DNA of 64,000 nucleotides, from assembly GCA_018105865.1 (NCBI GenBank), contig CM030848.1:250501-314500 (forward strand), in the 5' to 3' direction. Position 1 is the first letter of the stretch, and the number at the start of each line of letters is the position of its first letter. The notes below the pieces were generated by a model that did not search any database, was not told the DNA's origin, and saw only the letters and a program-made list of their open reading frames with translations. This stretch comes from Metaphire vulgaris (lineage: Eukaryota; Annelida; Clitellata; Crassiclitellata; Megascolecidae). Both the position numbers and the translations under genes were made by a program. Of this stretch, positions 13,972 to 28,900 are shown one piece after another.

Positions 13972-16900
13972 TGCCAACTCATTAGTGGCAATAGCTAGTC
14001 AGAAAACATTTCCAGGCTTTTTTGTCAAATGTTAATTTCTTCCTTCTACAATTGTCAGTTGTCTTTCTTTGAAATCTTCTTTTATGTTGTCTATCCATTT
14101 TTTTCTGGGCCTGCCTCTTCCTTTTTTGCCTTCCTTGTATGTGTAGTGCTTTTATGGAAAGTCTCATAAAGGCAGTAATACTGCACTGAATATGGTTTAA
14201 AACTGGTCATATAAAGATCAATATTCCATCATGAACCAACCACACATGAAGGTATTTCCAATATGAGCAACAGATAACAGTATTTTTACAGCATTTCCAT
14301 TGATGAATTATAAACACGCAAACATATATACACAGCATTATTAAATCAGATAATTACTATAATCATTTCTAAATATATTTAGTTAAAGTTACTTACAGAG
14401 AAACAGATTCAAACTGTGTCCAGTGTGGAAGACAGGCCCCAGTTCCAACCAGACAATGACTGATGATTCGAATGCATTGAAGCAGCTCTTCTCTGCAACG
14501 TTAAAAATCATAACAACAGGAAATACATGAAATCACGGTAAATCCCTAAATGATGCAGAAGAAACTCATTCTTTACTATAGCAAGATATGAATGAATCGA
14601 TACTAGATACTATATGAGAGCAGACACTTTCCCCTCTGGCAATATCACGAATATAGCAGCTCTAAAAGAAATTCCAAATGCAATTTTGAATTTCATAATA
14701 ATTGACAATTTCTCCTCCTCCTCTTCTTCCTTCTTCTCATCCTCTTCCTTTTTCCTATTACCATTATTTTTAAACTGATAATTTGCATAACTCAAATGAC
14801 CAAATGTATCACAAAAACACTGCACATAACAACATCCCAGAAGATACACCTGGCTAAGGTTTTCACTCTTAAGCAATCATCAACTGATATATATAAGTGC
14901 ACTAATGTAAAGGTGCTAAGTAAATTTTTCATTGACAGTGTCAACTCAATCACAGACGGGTCACACATGCCTTGTCATAACAGAGTTCCCATCACAATGA
15001 CTTCTTGTTCTTTTCAGTTCATTAAGAAGAAAAGTATTGAGAAGATGGTCAATGAATGCCTTCTCCTCTTTGCTTGGAATATGCCACTTCATTCCAAGAT
15101 TGAACAAATCCCCGGACTTGCCCCACTCCTAAAAATCAAGCGACAGAAAACGTTATGTGCCTTATCTGACACAAATCTCTTGCACAATTTCTCTAAAGTT
15201 TCAGTATTACTTCCTTACATAAAAATGCTTAAAACTGTATTTCTACAAATCAATTTTCAAAAAATGCCATAAAATATCTGTCTTATACAATCTTCAAGTC
15301 AGTTGAAAGGTCTTAAAATACATTTCACAAATTTAATTGATTAAGTGATAAGTACTTCTAAAAAATCAGAATTTAATGGTTTTGATTCATTCTTGAAAAT
15401 CTATTCTCTACACACCATATTCATCAACTGCAAAGAGCATTGCCAACTAATAAAATTAAGCAATTCATTATCTTCTGTAAAATCTATACCCGTATAGGTA
15501 GATACTCTGTCAAAGGCAGATCCCAATCAGTAACCGTACAACGAAAGTCCAAAGCATAAATGGATGACAGAGATTTCAGCAGATATCTCAACAACGTTCC
15601 TGACCACTCCTGAGCATCCTTGCACTTCAAGTGCAAAGTCAGTTGCAGGACTTTTGTCAGAACGTCCTTGAACGGCACCAAACAGCTGCCGTCACAGCGC
15701 ACAGCCTAAGAAACGACGACAGTTTACAGAAATCAAGTCTATTAGCAGAATCAGAGCCCATATTTCTTGGGATTACAAAAGAAAATTTCAAATCTCTGCA
15801 TTCTAGCAAGAGAATTAAATTGAATTTATAATAGTTTCCCTTCTTCTTCTTCTTCCTCCTCTTCCTCTTCATCTTCTTCTTCTTCTTCTTCTTCTTTTTT
15901 CTTCTTCAGGTGTCATGTATTTCTACATTGACGACTATGGACTTCCATTTCTCTCTGTTGTGTGTTGCTTGTGTGAATTCCAATTCTGTAGCCTAGTCAC
16001 TCCCTTTACATCAGTCAGTAAGCTGCTGATATACGTCATTCTTTGTCTTCCTCTTGATCTTCTGCCTTCAACTTTTTCAGTAGTTAACAGGGTTTCTAAA
16101 CCGTTCTTCCTCATTATATGTCCAAAAAAATTGAAGTTGTCTTTTATGTTTATTGTAGATAGCAATTTTCTTTGTGTGCCTGCCATTTCAAGTACCAATT
16201 CATTCATTTTTTTATAGTCCAAGATATTTTCCAATTTGTTTTAAAGTTCCACATCATCATTTTTAAATTATGCATATCAAACTTAGTTAGAAGTTATTCC
16301 TGTCAGACATTATCCACAAGATCTCGACAAAGTAACGTCAAGGAATGTCAAAAAACCAAGAGAATCTGTATTGAAATAAATATGCTATAAGGAAGCTAAC
16401 AGACAACATAAAGACAACTAATGCCAAAATATACAGTTAGTTTCAGTACAAGTAAACACATTACAGATATGCCATGGTGTCAATAAAAGAGATGACATGA
16501 GATGCTGGTACATGTAATTTCTAAATGCAGACCTGTGAGAGAAGGAGAAGATTCCACAGGAACTCATTATCCAGATGTTCTTCCTGTGACAGGTCCTCAC
16601 CTGAAATTAATATCAACCCATAAATAACCAGAACATCACTCATTGCAATTCAGATAAACACAGGTCTAGAATTACTTTCATCAACACAACATACATTAAA
16701 AGCAAATAAAACAGGCACAAGTCTTGCACATACTGGTGGTACTCCAAATCTAAGAAGTCACATCTGTTGACAAAACTACACTGAAATCAGTATTTGTGAG
16801 ACCAAATAACTCAAATCATCAAGCAACTGAACGTTATGCCTTAGCATTTTAAAACAATTATGCACGTTAGGCAAACGATATGCCTCAGAGCGTTATATCA

Positions 16901-19900
16901 TGTACACCTGCTGTGCATAGAACTCATCTGCATATTCTATTATTGTGGGTGTATTGCCATATGCAAAACGACAGAGCACAGTCAGTTAAAAGACAACAAT
17001 GAAAAGGACAATGATAGACAAATAATAAGAATAAAAGCTGAAGCAACAGTTGTACCAAGAATCATCTAATGTGCGTAGTGCAACACAGTGGCAGTGTGAT
17101 GTCACTTATGTAGCTCAAGATTAAACTAAGAGATCCTAAAGAAAACAACCTCACTGGTTTCCTACATAACTGCAAGAAAATTACAAAAAAAAATAGAAAT
17201 AAAAAGACAAGGTCATCTAATATTAAATTAATTATTTAACAACACATACACACGTCACATTCTGGATATTATATAATACCTGTGACAAACAATGAATTAC
17301 AAATTAAAGGTTCCAAAGACTATTACAATAATTGCACTCACTCGTCGTTCTCTGAATAATCTTCTCACAAAGACCCGGAATAAATTTTTTCACAGCAATT
17401 TCTGGTCGAACCTATCAATTCCAAAAAGAGTCATTGGAAGAAGATATGTACACATGTTACTGGTAGTCAAGTGGCTGCAAGATAAGAAAGAATTCTCACA
17501 TGAAACCTATGCCATCAAATATGCACAACAGAACCCTGCTGGCAAACTGAAAACATTAAAATATTCCATCTGAACCACAGGCTGCAGTTAATTCAAAACG
17601 AGAAATGAGGCATTTTACTTATCAGAATGCCCTCAAGACTGAAAAAGTTGATAGTTTAAAAAAAGGTTCAGAATGCAGATAGATTAAAAGCCAAAAAGTC
17701 AAATTATTTAAAATTTCATTCCAGTCTTTTTCTGCCTGAGACACATCTTACAACGTCTTATTTTGGAATATTCATAAATGAATTTAATGCATGACATTTT
17801 CATTCAAGCCTTATATTATAATTTTAGTAGAGAAAATCCTCTACACTGCTCTTCACAGAAGAAATGAAAACAACAATTGCAACAACACTAGCACCAGAAG
17901 TTGTGAAGCACTCTCTGCAGAATCTCACCTTTATGGCTGCTCTGACCAAATCTGCAGTAAATTTCCCTGCAACCTTGATTTCAAAAATACTATCACAAGC
18001 AAACCTGTACAGCCTTGACAAAGCCTCCTGCAAGAAGACACAGTTTTATATTCAATACTACAATATTCCCACAAAACTCTTTGAGTCAAACAAAGATACA
18101 TAAAAGAAGATGATGAAAGCTGTCACTCTTCATGTAAATAAATTCAATTTTCACTTAGTCAGGTAATCACCAGTCAAGTTGAGTTTTTATCTGTCCTACA
18201 ACAAGATTTTGAATAAAATAATCCAAATATCTTCTGTAAAATCAACTTGTTGCTGGAAACTGGGAATAGAATGGAGGGACCCAGTCCACTCCCCCCCCTC
18301 TGCAAGTGTAAGAGTCAATCCACATCAGAAACTGAACCAGACCAGACACTGCTCACTCTGTCTACTGCTCACTCTGCCTACTGCTCACTCTGTCTACTGC
18401 TCACTCTGTCTGCTCACTCTGTCTACTGCTCACTCTGTCTACTGCTCACTCTGTCTACTGCTCACTCTGTCTACTGCTCACTCTGTCTACTGCTCACTCT
18501 GTCTACTGCTCACTCTGTCTGCTTTAAGATCCATTGTGATCATTAGAACTGTGATAACAAATTCTAATCATTGGTGAAATGCATCCATACTCAAAGCTGA
18601 ACACAAATCGACTTAGCTCATACCAAGCATATAAGATAAATATTTGCCCAATCAATACCAATGTATTAACCCCTTTACCAGTTATCCCGAGCGGCACTCG
18701 GGCTGCACTATCTTTCATTATCCACTTACCCCGAGTGGAACATGGGCTGTACTTTGCAAGCTGACAGCTAATCAGGAAGCAGGAGTCAGACTCAGGCAAT
18801 GATACATATGGGTTCAGTATTCATATATTCCTCAGGAGCATATTTTGAATATTTACAATATTAGAGCCAGGAAATGTAAACTTTCCTGACCTGACCTAGC
18901 CCAACGCGAACCGATCCTCTCTTTGTACTCAACGCTAAGATTCGTCCTTATCTTAACTGGCAGCGAATAAATTGCTACTGGGGGTGATGGCTTAACAATT
19001 CTAAATGGATGTTAACAGGGTAAAGCTGGAGTTGTATTAAAAGTCTCAATAGAAAGATAGATAGATAGTCTTTACAGTGTAAAAATATATATTAAAATAG
19101 ATAAGTAAAATAGGTCTCACTTGTCTGCAATCAAATAAAACAAACAGCAAATTCAAAACACATCTAATCTAATGCATAAAAACCTTCAAAGAATTACGAA
19201 AGGAAAAAACAATATGGAAACATGAGTTACACTGTAGATCGGAGTGGAACACTGCTGCAGAATAGAAATGCTGGAAGACAAGAGACAGACTTCGAGCATC
19301 ATCTCCTCCTGCGACATCTTGTCACTCGCCGCGCTGTCTGAGCGCGTGTGCTGGTGTATGCTGTTCTCAACCAACATGAATGCTCTGAAAACAAACCAAA
19401 TCATCACCTGTACAGCAAAAATCCATCTAAACCAACTAAGAACAAATATCATCGTAAAAATATATTAAACAAAGTGGAAGTTAACTAAATTAAACCGAGA
19501 TCTACATGCATGACAATAATAATAACTAGGAAAAATCTTAACATTTCAGAAATTACGATGTATTTAATTTGTGGCACATTAAAACAACTGGTGTCCTACA
19601 AAACTAACAGAAGAATCTAAAGACTCACTGTTCAAACCCCATTCGAATGACATTTGCTAAAGTGACCTTGACCTTCATCATTCCAAGGCACTATAAAAAT
19701 CGTCTTAATAATAACAATAATAATAATAATAATAATAATCAGGTCAAGTCTTCGTCCTCCAGCTGTGTCCAGCTACTGACTTCTCCATGACATCTCTCCA
19801 AAGTTCTCTGTCCTTTACTATTTCTTCCAAAGTCATTCGGTGTCTTCCGTCAGTTTTTCCGTTGAGATTCAGTCCTGTCATGAAATCTCTTCCAACTGGT

Positions 19901-22900
19901 CCACCCAGTCTTTCTCGGTCTTCCTTTAGATCTTCTTCCCAGTAAGCATGCCATTGGCTCGAGCCATGTCTTGAAGGGGGCGGCAAATTGAGTCGATGAC
20001 TTTTTTGGCTTGTCAGACCATTTTATCAGAAAAAAATCCAAAATTTGTCAATTTGCACAAATTTGCAAAAAATTTCTTGTCTCCCAGGAAAAGTGTGAAA
20101 TGACCACCAGCAGATTGGGGCGGCATTTTTCAGTCTTCCATTTAGATCTTCTTCCCTCTGGTTTGTAGTTGAAGATTCGTTTTGGGTTTCTTATTTCTTC
20201 CATTCTGAGTATGTGTCCAGTCCATTTCATTCTTCTCTTTCTGATGACTTCCATGATGCTCGGTTGCAGTGTTTTTTCTCTAACTTCTTCATTTGTTGTA
20301 TGTTCTTTGTATCCAATCCTTAGTATTCTTCTGAGGCATTTATTTTCTGTTGCTATTATTTTTTCTCCAATAATAATATAATTATAATAACTACCACAAA
20401 ATACAGTCTAGTTGAGATATTTAATATTTTTAATTTTTTAATTTAATCAGGCTTTTATCTGACAACTATTAAAACAACTTATTAATAGTGGATATACAAA
20501 GCAACATTCAAATAAAACAAATGTCTAATTTCAGTAGTGATAAACACTGAAACATCACAAAGGTCTGATTGATATACTAACTACAATATAAATCATTCAA
20601 TCACAAATTTGTCCAGAATAAGCAATTCTAAACATTATCACAAAATATTCAGTAAAGAGTTCAGTGATTTGTATGAGTCACTATACCGATCAAAAAATTG
20701 CAAGACAAAATCTTCGAACTGAGCAGTTGCAGAACAAATCTCAATTTCAACCTGACCACACAAAAAATAAAATACGATCAATACACAGTTCTTATGTTCA
20801 ACAGCTCAGGTTTAATCAAACAGTCACAAAAATATAATCAGAGAGAGACACACAGACAGACAGACAGACAGACAGACAGAGATTGTCTTAAACTGAAATT
20901 GTATTCTGCAAGTAATTTGGAACTAAAGATTGGTAAGGGAGATGTTAGAATTGTGTTATGGTTAGACTGCATTTTGGCATTTGGAGGAGAGGGAGAGAGA
21001 GCTGTCTGTGTATATAAGAATAATCCAGTCGGCCGGAGATGAAAGCACAGACCATGAGGTTGATCAATTCAGCAGAGACATTTGAAAAGATGATAATTAA
21101 CCATCCAATTTATAGTAGAAAAAGGACCTGCAAAGACAGGAAGTGCTCTCAGCACTTCATGACTGTCTAAAACCATGCTCAAATTGTTAACGGAACTCAG
21201 GAAGGCAGGTGAGGGAGATTGAGTCTGCATGGTCGATTTGAGCATAGACCCCAGGAGACAATCGCCTGACAGTTTGAGATGTAAATGGATTTGAAGTATT
21301 AAGCCAAACCAACTAAGGCTTTGTGAGAACTGTGTCATAGGTGGCTTCGAAAACACAATCATGAAGAGACCATCATGCTCAAAGCATTCAACTATGATGT
21401 GCTGAAGCAAGGAAGCTAATGAACAAATAAATGAACATCATCAGCTCAACATCTAGATGAAATTCATGGATCATGATTAGAAGGTAGATTTATTACAGAC
21501 ATAACTCTCATCCCCTGCCTATCCATTTAGTATCTCTGTTAATATTGAATTCCAACCGTGCACTCTGCACATGGCAAGGCTGAATCTCAATGCAAAAAAC
21601 TGATGGAAGACAACGAATGACTTTGGAAGAAATAGCAAAAGACAGAGAACTTTGGAGAGATGTCATGGAGAAGTCAATGGCTGGGTACAGCTGGGAAGAC
21701 CTGACCTGACCTGACTCAGTAACCTATGTCTCTGTTATTATTTTAAAATTATTATAATCTTTGATTGTTCTGCAATTTTGATTTGATACTAATCACCTGA
21801 TATCAATCAATCAACTTAAAGCCAGATGGCATAGATTTGACATAAAAAATAATAAAAGAGATTGATAGATACAGAAAATGTCAGCAGTTGAATAACAATA
21901 GGCAGGTCTGCATGTACAACTAAGTCCTTACTTCAGAAAGGTCATTCCTATTCTGAGGTGCTTCAGAACAATCAACGATTGGCACAAGAGACGCTAATGC
22001 CGACAAAAGTTGAAATGTTATCTAAATGAAAATAAAATAACGGCAAAGATCAAACACAAAAATTCATAAATTAATTTTAAAAAGCATAGTAAAGCCAAAA
22101 TTCATGCATAAAATTTCATCTAAGTTAACGGCTTCATGTGTCAATGGATATTGCATCTTCATGCAAAACCTTGCCCTCATGCAATTCATTCCTATAAAAG
22201 CCATAAATAATTCAAAAAAATTACATCTACCAATTTGTTAAGTATAATGCTAACCTACACATAAAGCACTTCATATTCATAATACAAAGCATTCAGGAAG
22301 GAATAAACAGAGGCAGAGGTGATATGATGCATTTGTTGTCTAAAACTACCTATATATAACACGTTAGACGTTTTCTAAATGCACTACATTATTCATGAAA
22401 TAAATAGTCATTGAAATATAAATCAAACACAATGGATAAAGTTTAACTTCTGTGATAAATTCCAATGAAATTTGATGCACAATATTCAATAGCGTTTTTG
22501 CCGCTTCTGTTAACAAAAAATGCACATTGCTGATGTCACGCAGAGAAACGCGTTTTCAAAGACTAACAAGACTCTTTTTGATGTCGTTTGGATCGATGCC
22601 GGGCAGACTAAGACTCAGGAGTGGTATGATGTGCAGGCGACCTTCAGGATAGTGCTTCGCATTGCTGAGCATCGGACGCGCGATGGAGACGCAGCACTGG
22701 AGGCAGGCGATCAGACGATGTGGTTCTGTCAATGTTTCGAGAGAAGGATACGTCCTGTGGCGTTCAAAATGCATAACCATTGCATCAGAATACTATTATC
22801 ACAAACAATTCATGCAGCACTTCAACATTTGTCTTCTAAAAACACCTAAGATGTTTCAAAAATACACTGCAACATTAATTAAACAAAATTTAATACATTG

Positions 22901-25900
22901 CACTGCCATCAATATCTGCAAAGGCCTGTCCATAATATAGCCCGAATCATCAACAAAGATTAGACCAAGGCTGACTATAACATTTCCTCATATTTGAAAA
23001 GTACAAAGGACCATGGGGCAGGAAGATGGCAGAAGTGGTAACACACTGGGCAGGCACGCTGACGGAACGGGTTCAACTCCCGTAGAAGCCCCTAAGGTCA
23101 ACTCAGCCTTACTCGCTAGAGGGCGGTTGTAACATCAAGATTGAGGAGCAGCGTTTGCTGCGAAGTAAAGCGCGGGCCTAGACGTCTGACTGGCAACCTA
23201 CTCTGGGTTTATGGTGTGTGCCACCTGCATCGCTGTATGCCTAAGAGAATGGAGATCAGCGCCAGCCCCAACGCTCAAAAGCGAGTATGGGAAAACTTTA
23301 CTTTACAAAGAACCATAGACTATGCTGCCATCTTTACTAGCACACTAAGGCAACAGCATCCATGCCCAGTTAGAGTTATAAATAAACTCATACATTTACT
23401 GAACAAGTAATTAAACAGCAAATTCACTGAACTCCAGTGCAATGAAACTGACTTTTCTAGAAGTGGAGGTATGACGAGCTCTGGACGAAGTGAAGCGAGG
23501 TTGTGCAGGGCGGCTGCAGAGTCCGTGCTGCCTATTTTGCTAAACATGGCCGTAAATACGACTGGAGAAATGCTGTTGACAAATCTGGTGATGTCATCGT
23601 CCTGTAAGCCTCGCTGCCACCGGGATGTCCGGCTCCCACGATTTGTTCCCGAATCTTTCCCTGTGTTCAAGTACCAATGAACAAATCTTCTATAAGAGTA
23701 TTCTCAAAGCAGCTAACAAGAGGTCAATTACTGTGCATTACTTAAAACAAAAGAGTAAAAGTAAGTGAATGAAGAAAATCATTTAAAAAAAAAAAATCTA
23801 GAATGATGGCACCTTATCAATCCAGCCATGATCACAATTTGAACCACAATTTGAACCGAACAATAATACAAAGAATGGTAATTATAAACAACATCAGTTG
23901 TTCATCATCAAAAAGGCCAACCTTTGCACTCGCTTCACAAACGCAAGAGGAAGTCCACTCAAAAACTTCAACAGCTTAATCTGAAATAAAACATAGATAT
24001 TATTGTTTAATTCACAATGCTCAGAAGAAGTCAGCAACTTATGTCTACTTTTAAAACAAAAGCATGATAATTACAGTCAACAGTCACAGTATGAAGTCCT
24101 ATGGTGCACAAAATTGCTAACTCAGTTGATAATTATCAATTATAATTGACAATTTTAAAATCCCACTTCCCATGGTAACAGCTATGATCATATTAATTAT
24201 CTTATGCAACAAGATCATACACATCATTGGTTTGCAGAAGGTGTGTATAGTATGCATACAAATGTTTATCGACACTCTTAATCTTTTTAACCAAGAATTC
24301 ATTGAGACTATTCCCAACTATTCCCCCACAATTTCACAACTGTTCTAGTGTCTGACAAAAACCATGCTGTTTCATCTCACAAAGACATTATAATTATCAG
24401 GAAAATAGACAAATTCAAAACTTCCTCTGACTAAAAACACAGGAAGGCAGAGAACATCGGCAAAACACAAAACAGAAGTAACTTCAGACACATACGCTCC
24501 ATCTTCCATTGTTTGATGGATGATAGAAAGACTCTAGAGCCTTGAAGAGCTTATCAAGATAATTCTGCACATGTGACCCATTACCCTGAAAGAAAAAAAC
24601 ACCCTCTCCAAACTCTGAAGAATTTTCCAACAAAAGGATTTCACTTTACATTCTCAACATCACCAAATGAAACAAGATTCAGTGCGCAGCAAACAGCAGC
24701 TAAAGGCTGTTTGAATAACGAACATTCATCAGAAAATAATAAACATAAAACAATAGTGGCACCGGTAAACTAACTAGGGCTGAAAGAAAGACTTTACAAC
24801 AATAAGACTAAAGACTCTGGAAATTTTAAAAAATAAACTGACATGTTTTTAATATTATACTAATTAATAACATCATCTTCACTGTTTTTCTACTACAGTA
24901 GAACTTTGTTATAACGGACTCAGTTATAGCACATACTAGGCTATAACATACCGCAATGTATGGTTCCATGTGATGCGATATCATATTGGATGGTATTGGA
25001 TATAACATACCTCAGATAATAAACACTAAATTATACAGATTCACTAAGTACGTTACAATGAAGTTCTACAATATTACAAAAAAATTTAATAATCAAAAAA
25101 TATCTGGAAGAACAAAATCTTTACACTTACAAACATGGCTGCAATCCACCTACATAGAGGCGTTATCCCATCGATAGTGTTGTGGGTGCTGGTGGCAAGA
25201 ACAACATGTTTCGAACCGACTGGGATGTGAAAACTTCGGAGGATGTTGGCAAATATCTAGAGCAAAAATACACAACACTAGACATGCTTCGAATCTTGAG
25301 AATTGTGATCCAAGAACAAACTGTTAGGTTGGAAATGTAACAGAATGGGTCAAAATTAAAAGCTAAAGCAATAAACTATTAGATAATAAATACAATTATC
25401 TAAATACTTCTGCCACTTTGCATCTGCATATTATCTACAATTTCAAGTCTATCGAAACAGCTAATGACAAAATATACTGGTATGATATTTTAAAACTCAA
25501 AGAGCAATTGTCTCATTTACATCAATTCAACAATTTAAGATTATGCAGAAAGGCTTTGAATAGGAACAAGCATGTATGTGATGTAACTATATGTACATGT
25601 ATGTGCTTGTGTTTGTATATATTTTTATAAATATACAGAAACAAATTCATATTGCAGAAACATGACAATTTATTTAACTAAAAGAAATGTAAAGAGAAAG
25701 AGTAAATTTGAAACTCACTCGATCAAGATATGGTTCCCAGTTAATAAAGCCAATGCCATCATTAGCCACTCGGCTAAACAAGTTAATTAAATGCTACAAA
25801 TGAAAATGACCAATCAGCTCCAACGAGAACTATTTACTGCAGAGAGCAAGACAAAAATAATTCCAAATGTGAAGAAATTGTGTTTACAGCCTTTGCCTAT

Positions 25901-28900
25901 TTTCAACACTTCTCAAAGAATCACTATAGTCATATATAAAAAGTTTATGTTACATTCAACAGGAAGTTCAAAGTGGGGCGACATCAAGTAAATCTGACAT
26001 TAATAGAAGTTGTACAAACGATACAGTCAAGCCTAACTAAAGTCACGTTCAAGGAACTGTTTAAACTGTAAAACAATTGGCAGAAGTAACAATATGAAGA
26101 GATGATTATATGGCATTGAGAATGGCATTAAGAGGAATATGATGGAAAGGAAGGAAGTAGCCCAAATGTCATTATGCATAATTTGGCCACTGTTGAATCT
26201 ATGACCCTCCTTTTGAAACATCTCCTTTTATCAACATATGCAGTAATCACAACGGAGGAACTTCTGAGTGATTAACCCTTTCGCTGTGACGGTCTTTTAT
26301 ACCCCACGCAGCCTAATATGTATAACATGACGTAAGCCTACCGTAACGAGGTGCTTCTGTACACATACACGGCCTGCAGTATGCATATGCATTATGCAGC
26401 AATGCTTTTTTTCTACAGAAGGCAATGCAATTTTCATGGAACAAATGAGTTTTTTGGGATAGGATAGAATAGATTTTTATAGCTCCAGGAGAACCCAAGA
26501 TCAGAAGAAATAGCCTATTATTCAGTGCTAGTTGGAGAATAGGCCGCTTTTAGCTACATGTAATGCAATACATGAACCTCTGTGTTTACTTCAATTACTG
26601 TATTTTTGGATAAACTACCGTATCCTGCTTCAATATATTCTATATATTGCAAGCTAAACCAAAATGTTCCCTAGATATATAAGTCTGCTTCTTCCACTGT
26701 ATAATAGGCATCTTGCCATCCTGGAGGTTCCCTTCCCTAAATCTCATGAAACTAATTGCCTGGGTCATTCCATGTCAACTCAACCAAAATGGGAATTCGT
26801 CCCCACCTCACCATCTCAGAATTGCATGAAATTTTCACCATATGTTTATATATCCCCAAGTTTTACTGAAATATTCACTGTAGTTTGTTATGTGCCCTTT
26901 TGTAAAGGCCCGCGGAACCATTTTCCCACCCCGTGATGTTTACATGCTAATAATATTTGAACTGTGAGGGCTAGGAGGCTGAAATTTGTTGAGCTTGTAC
27001 AGTTTTTCACACTGATTCTCAGCATATAATAATGTCACACATAGTGGATCACATTCTTTAGTTAGAAAGTGTCAAAGATGGCTTTTCAGATCGAAATTTA
27101 GAAAAATCTGCCACTTTGAAGCTTTATAACTTCAAAAGTATTTTGTATTTTGTTTTGATATAAACAATGTTTATTCTACATATAACTGTTATTTCACATA
27201 CAAATTTGTAACTGTCTATTCCTTTAAATGCATTGTATACTGACTTCCAAAGATGGTGCAGGACAACGGTCCCCAGTGGGACCACAGTGTGCAAAAAGTG
27301 TTAAATATTTTTCTAATTTTTTTGTGATTTTGCATAGATCACATATCAAATAATAACTGATAAAAAAATTGTGATGGCCTTTTTGGTTTTAAGAACTTTA
27401 TTAAGTGTCAAAATTAGTCGATTTTCCCACTGACACGAGATATAAGCTCATTAGCTGTTCTTTTTGACATATAAGCTCATAATGTATTTACTTTATCAAA
27501 ATCATAGTTTTTGACACTGAAAACATATTTTTAATTATCAAACCATTTATAAGTAGTTTTTTTGAAGAAAACTCTGAAATTGACCAGAACGTGTTCCATT
27601 GCAGACTTGTCAAAATCGTAATGACGAGCACTAACATGCTTCAGGTGCAGGCATAATAGTGATAATGTGCTGAAATGGCACCCAGCAAATATCATCATTT
27701 GTAGGTATTGGCTCTCCTAATATTCCCATCATCTTTTTCAGTTCATGCTTGTTTCACCATATGCCATGCAGTGTTGAATTCAGTGGCAGTAACGTCAATT
27801 GTCCAGCTGTCAGGTACTAATGTTAGAATCTGGATCTTTTGTATTTTTGGTGCTTGTCTGAACTTACCAATGCCATCTGCTATCAGCTTGTCAAGAGCCA
27901 GTTCCGAACAAATGACTAGTACGTCAACTTTGCTAGTTTAGCTGCTCTTTTTGTCAACATTATTGAAGCTTCCATTTGACTTTTCGCTTCAAATAAAATG
28001 TTTGACTTTTTGCACTTTAACGGAGAGCATCCCACTCCAGTTAGGCTACTGTTTAAAGATTCTTCAAATATGATGTCTGGTTCAGAATCCTCAGAAGAAG
28101 AGTGTAGTTTCACTGATCCTGCAGCGTTCAGGCTGGCTGCTGAACATCATTAAACGGCAAGATGTGCAAAAGTTTTTGACCGGGTTTGATACCTATCTGT
28201 GTTGCCTGTCCAGAAGAAACTGGACAGACCTGTCTTAACAATTTTGCTGGCGTTTTAATGGATCACAACATTTCATCTGCAACAGTTCGTACTTTGTTAG
28301 AAATATTGCTCTGATGCAATACATAAAGTCGGATTTTCAATGGTGTCCATCAGTGCACCAATCTTTGTTGTCAACAATAGTGCCTGGTTTTCAGATATAC
28401 AGTCTCTTATAAACTTCAAACCACACAGTTTTATTGCAGTTTGAGTCATTCATCAAAACTTGTCCAATACTGCAGGTCATTTCTGTGTCAAATTGTTTTT
28501 GATAATCAGGAACCATGTTCTCAAATAGCTCAAATTTAAAGATACAGAGGCTGAATAGTCAACTGTAATTAGCGCTATTGTACACTTAAAACAAACATTT
28601 ATTTTTGCTTTGATGAACCAACGTTTGCAGAAAACAAAATGGCTGAATGTAGTTTGTACACTGCTAATTATTCGACTGCAAAAGAATATGAAAACAAGAT
28701 TCAATAATATAATTACCAGTAAAGGCATCATAGTTTGTTTTATTTGGGATTTCTAACGATATATTTAATCACTAGCATAAAATTAAGTTTATTTATTATT
28801 AATGATCCAAATACTTTAAGATTGAACCATTAGCTTCAACAAATGTTTAAAGAATCACTAAATTAGCAAAATTCGCGTCTTGCATGTATTTCGCGAATAG

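Noticed and set aside
14796..15272. 158-codon plus-strand open frame
   Set aside because: It overlaps PSME4 exon 20 on the opposite strand, which has the conserved reading; the plus-strand product resembles nothing and is a shadow.
18247..18577. Two overlapping Leu/Ser/Cys-rich open frames
   Set aside because: Products of the 16-bp minisatellite read in different frames.
18668..19025. Possible piggyBac element starting TTAACCCCTTTACC
   Set aside because: The candidate right end (TTAACAGGGTAAAG) is not an inverted match to the left; only one terminus is convincing.
23015..23095. Possible tRNA gene
   Set aside because: The tRNA-like head continues into a shared SINE body and a diverged copy exists at 41985, so it is a SINE.
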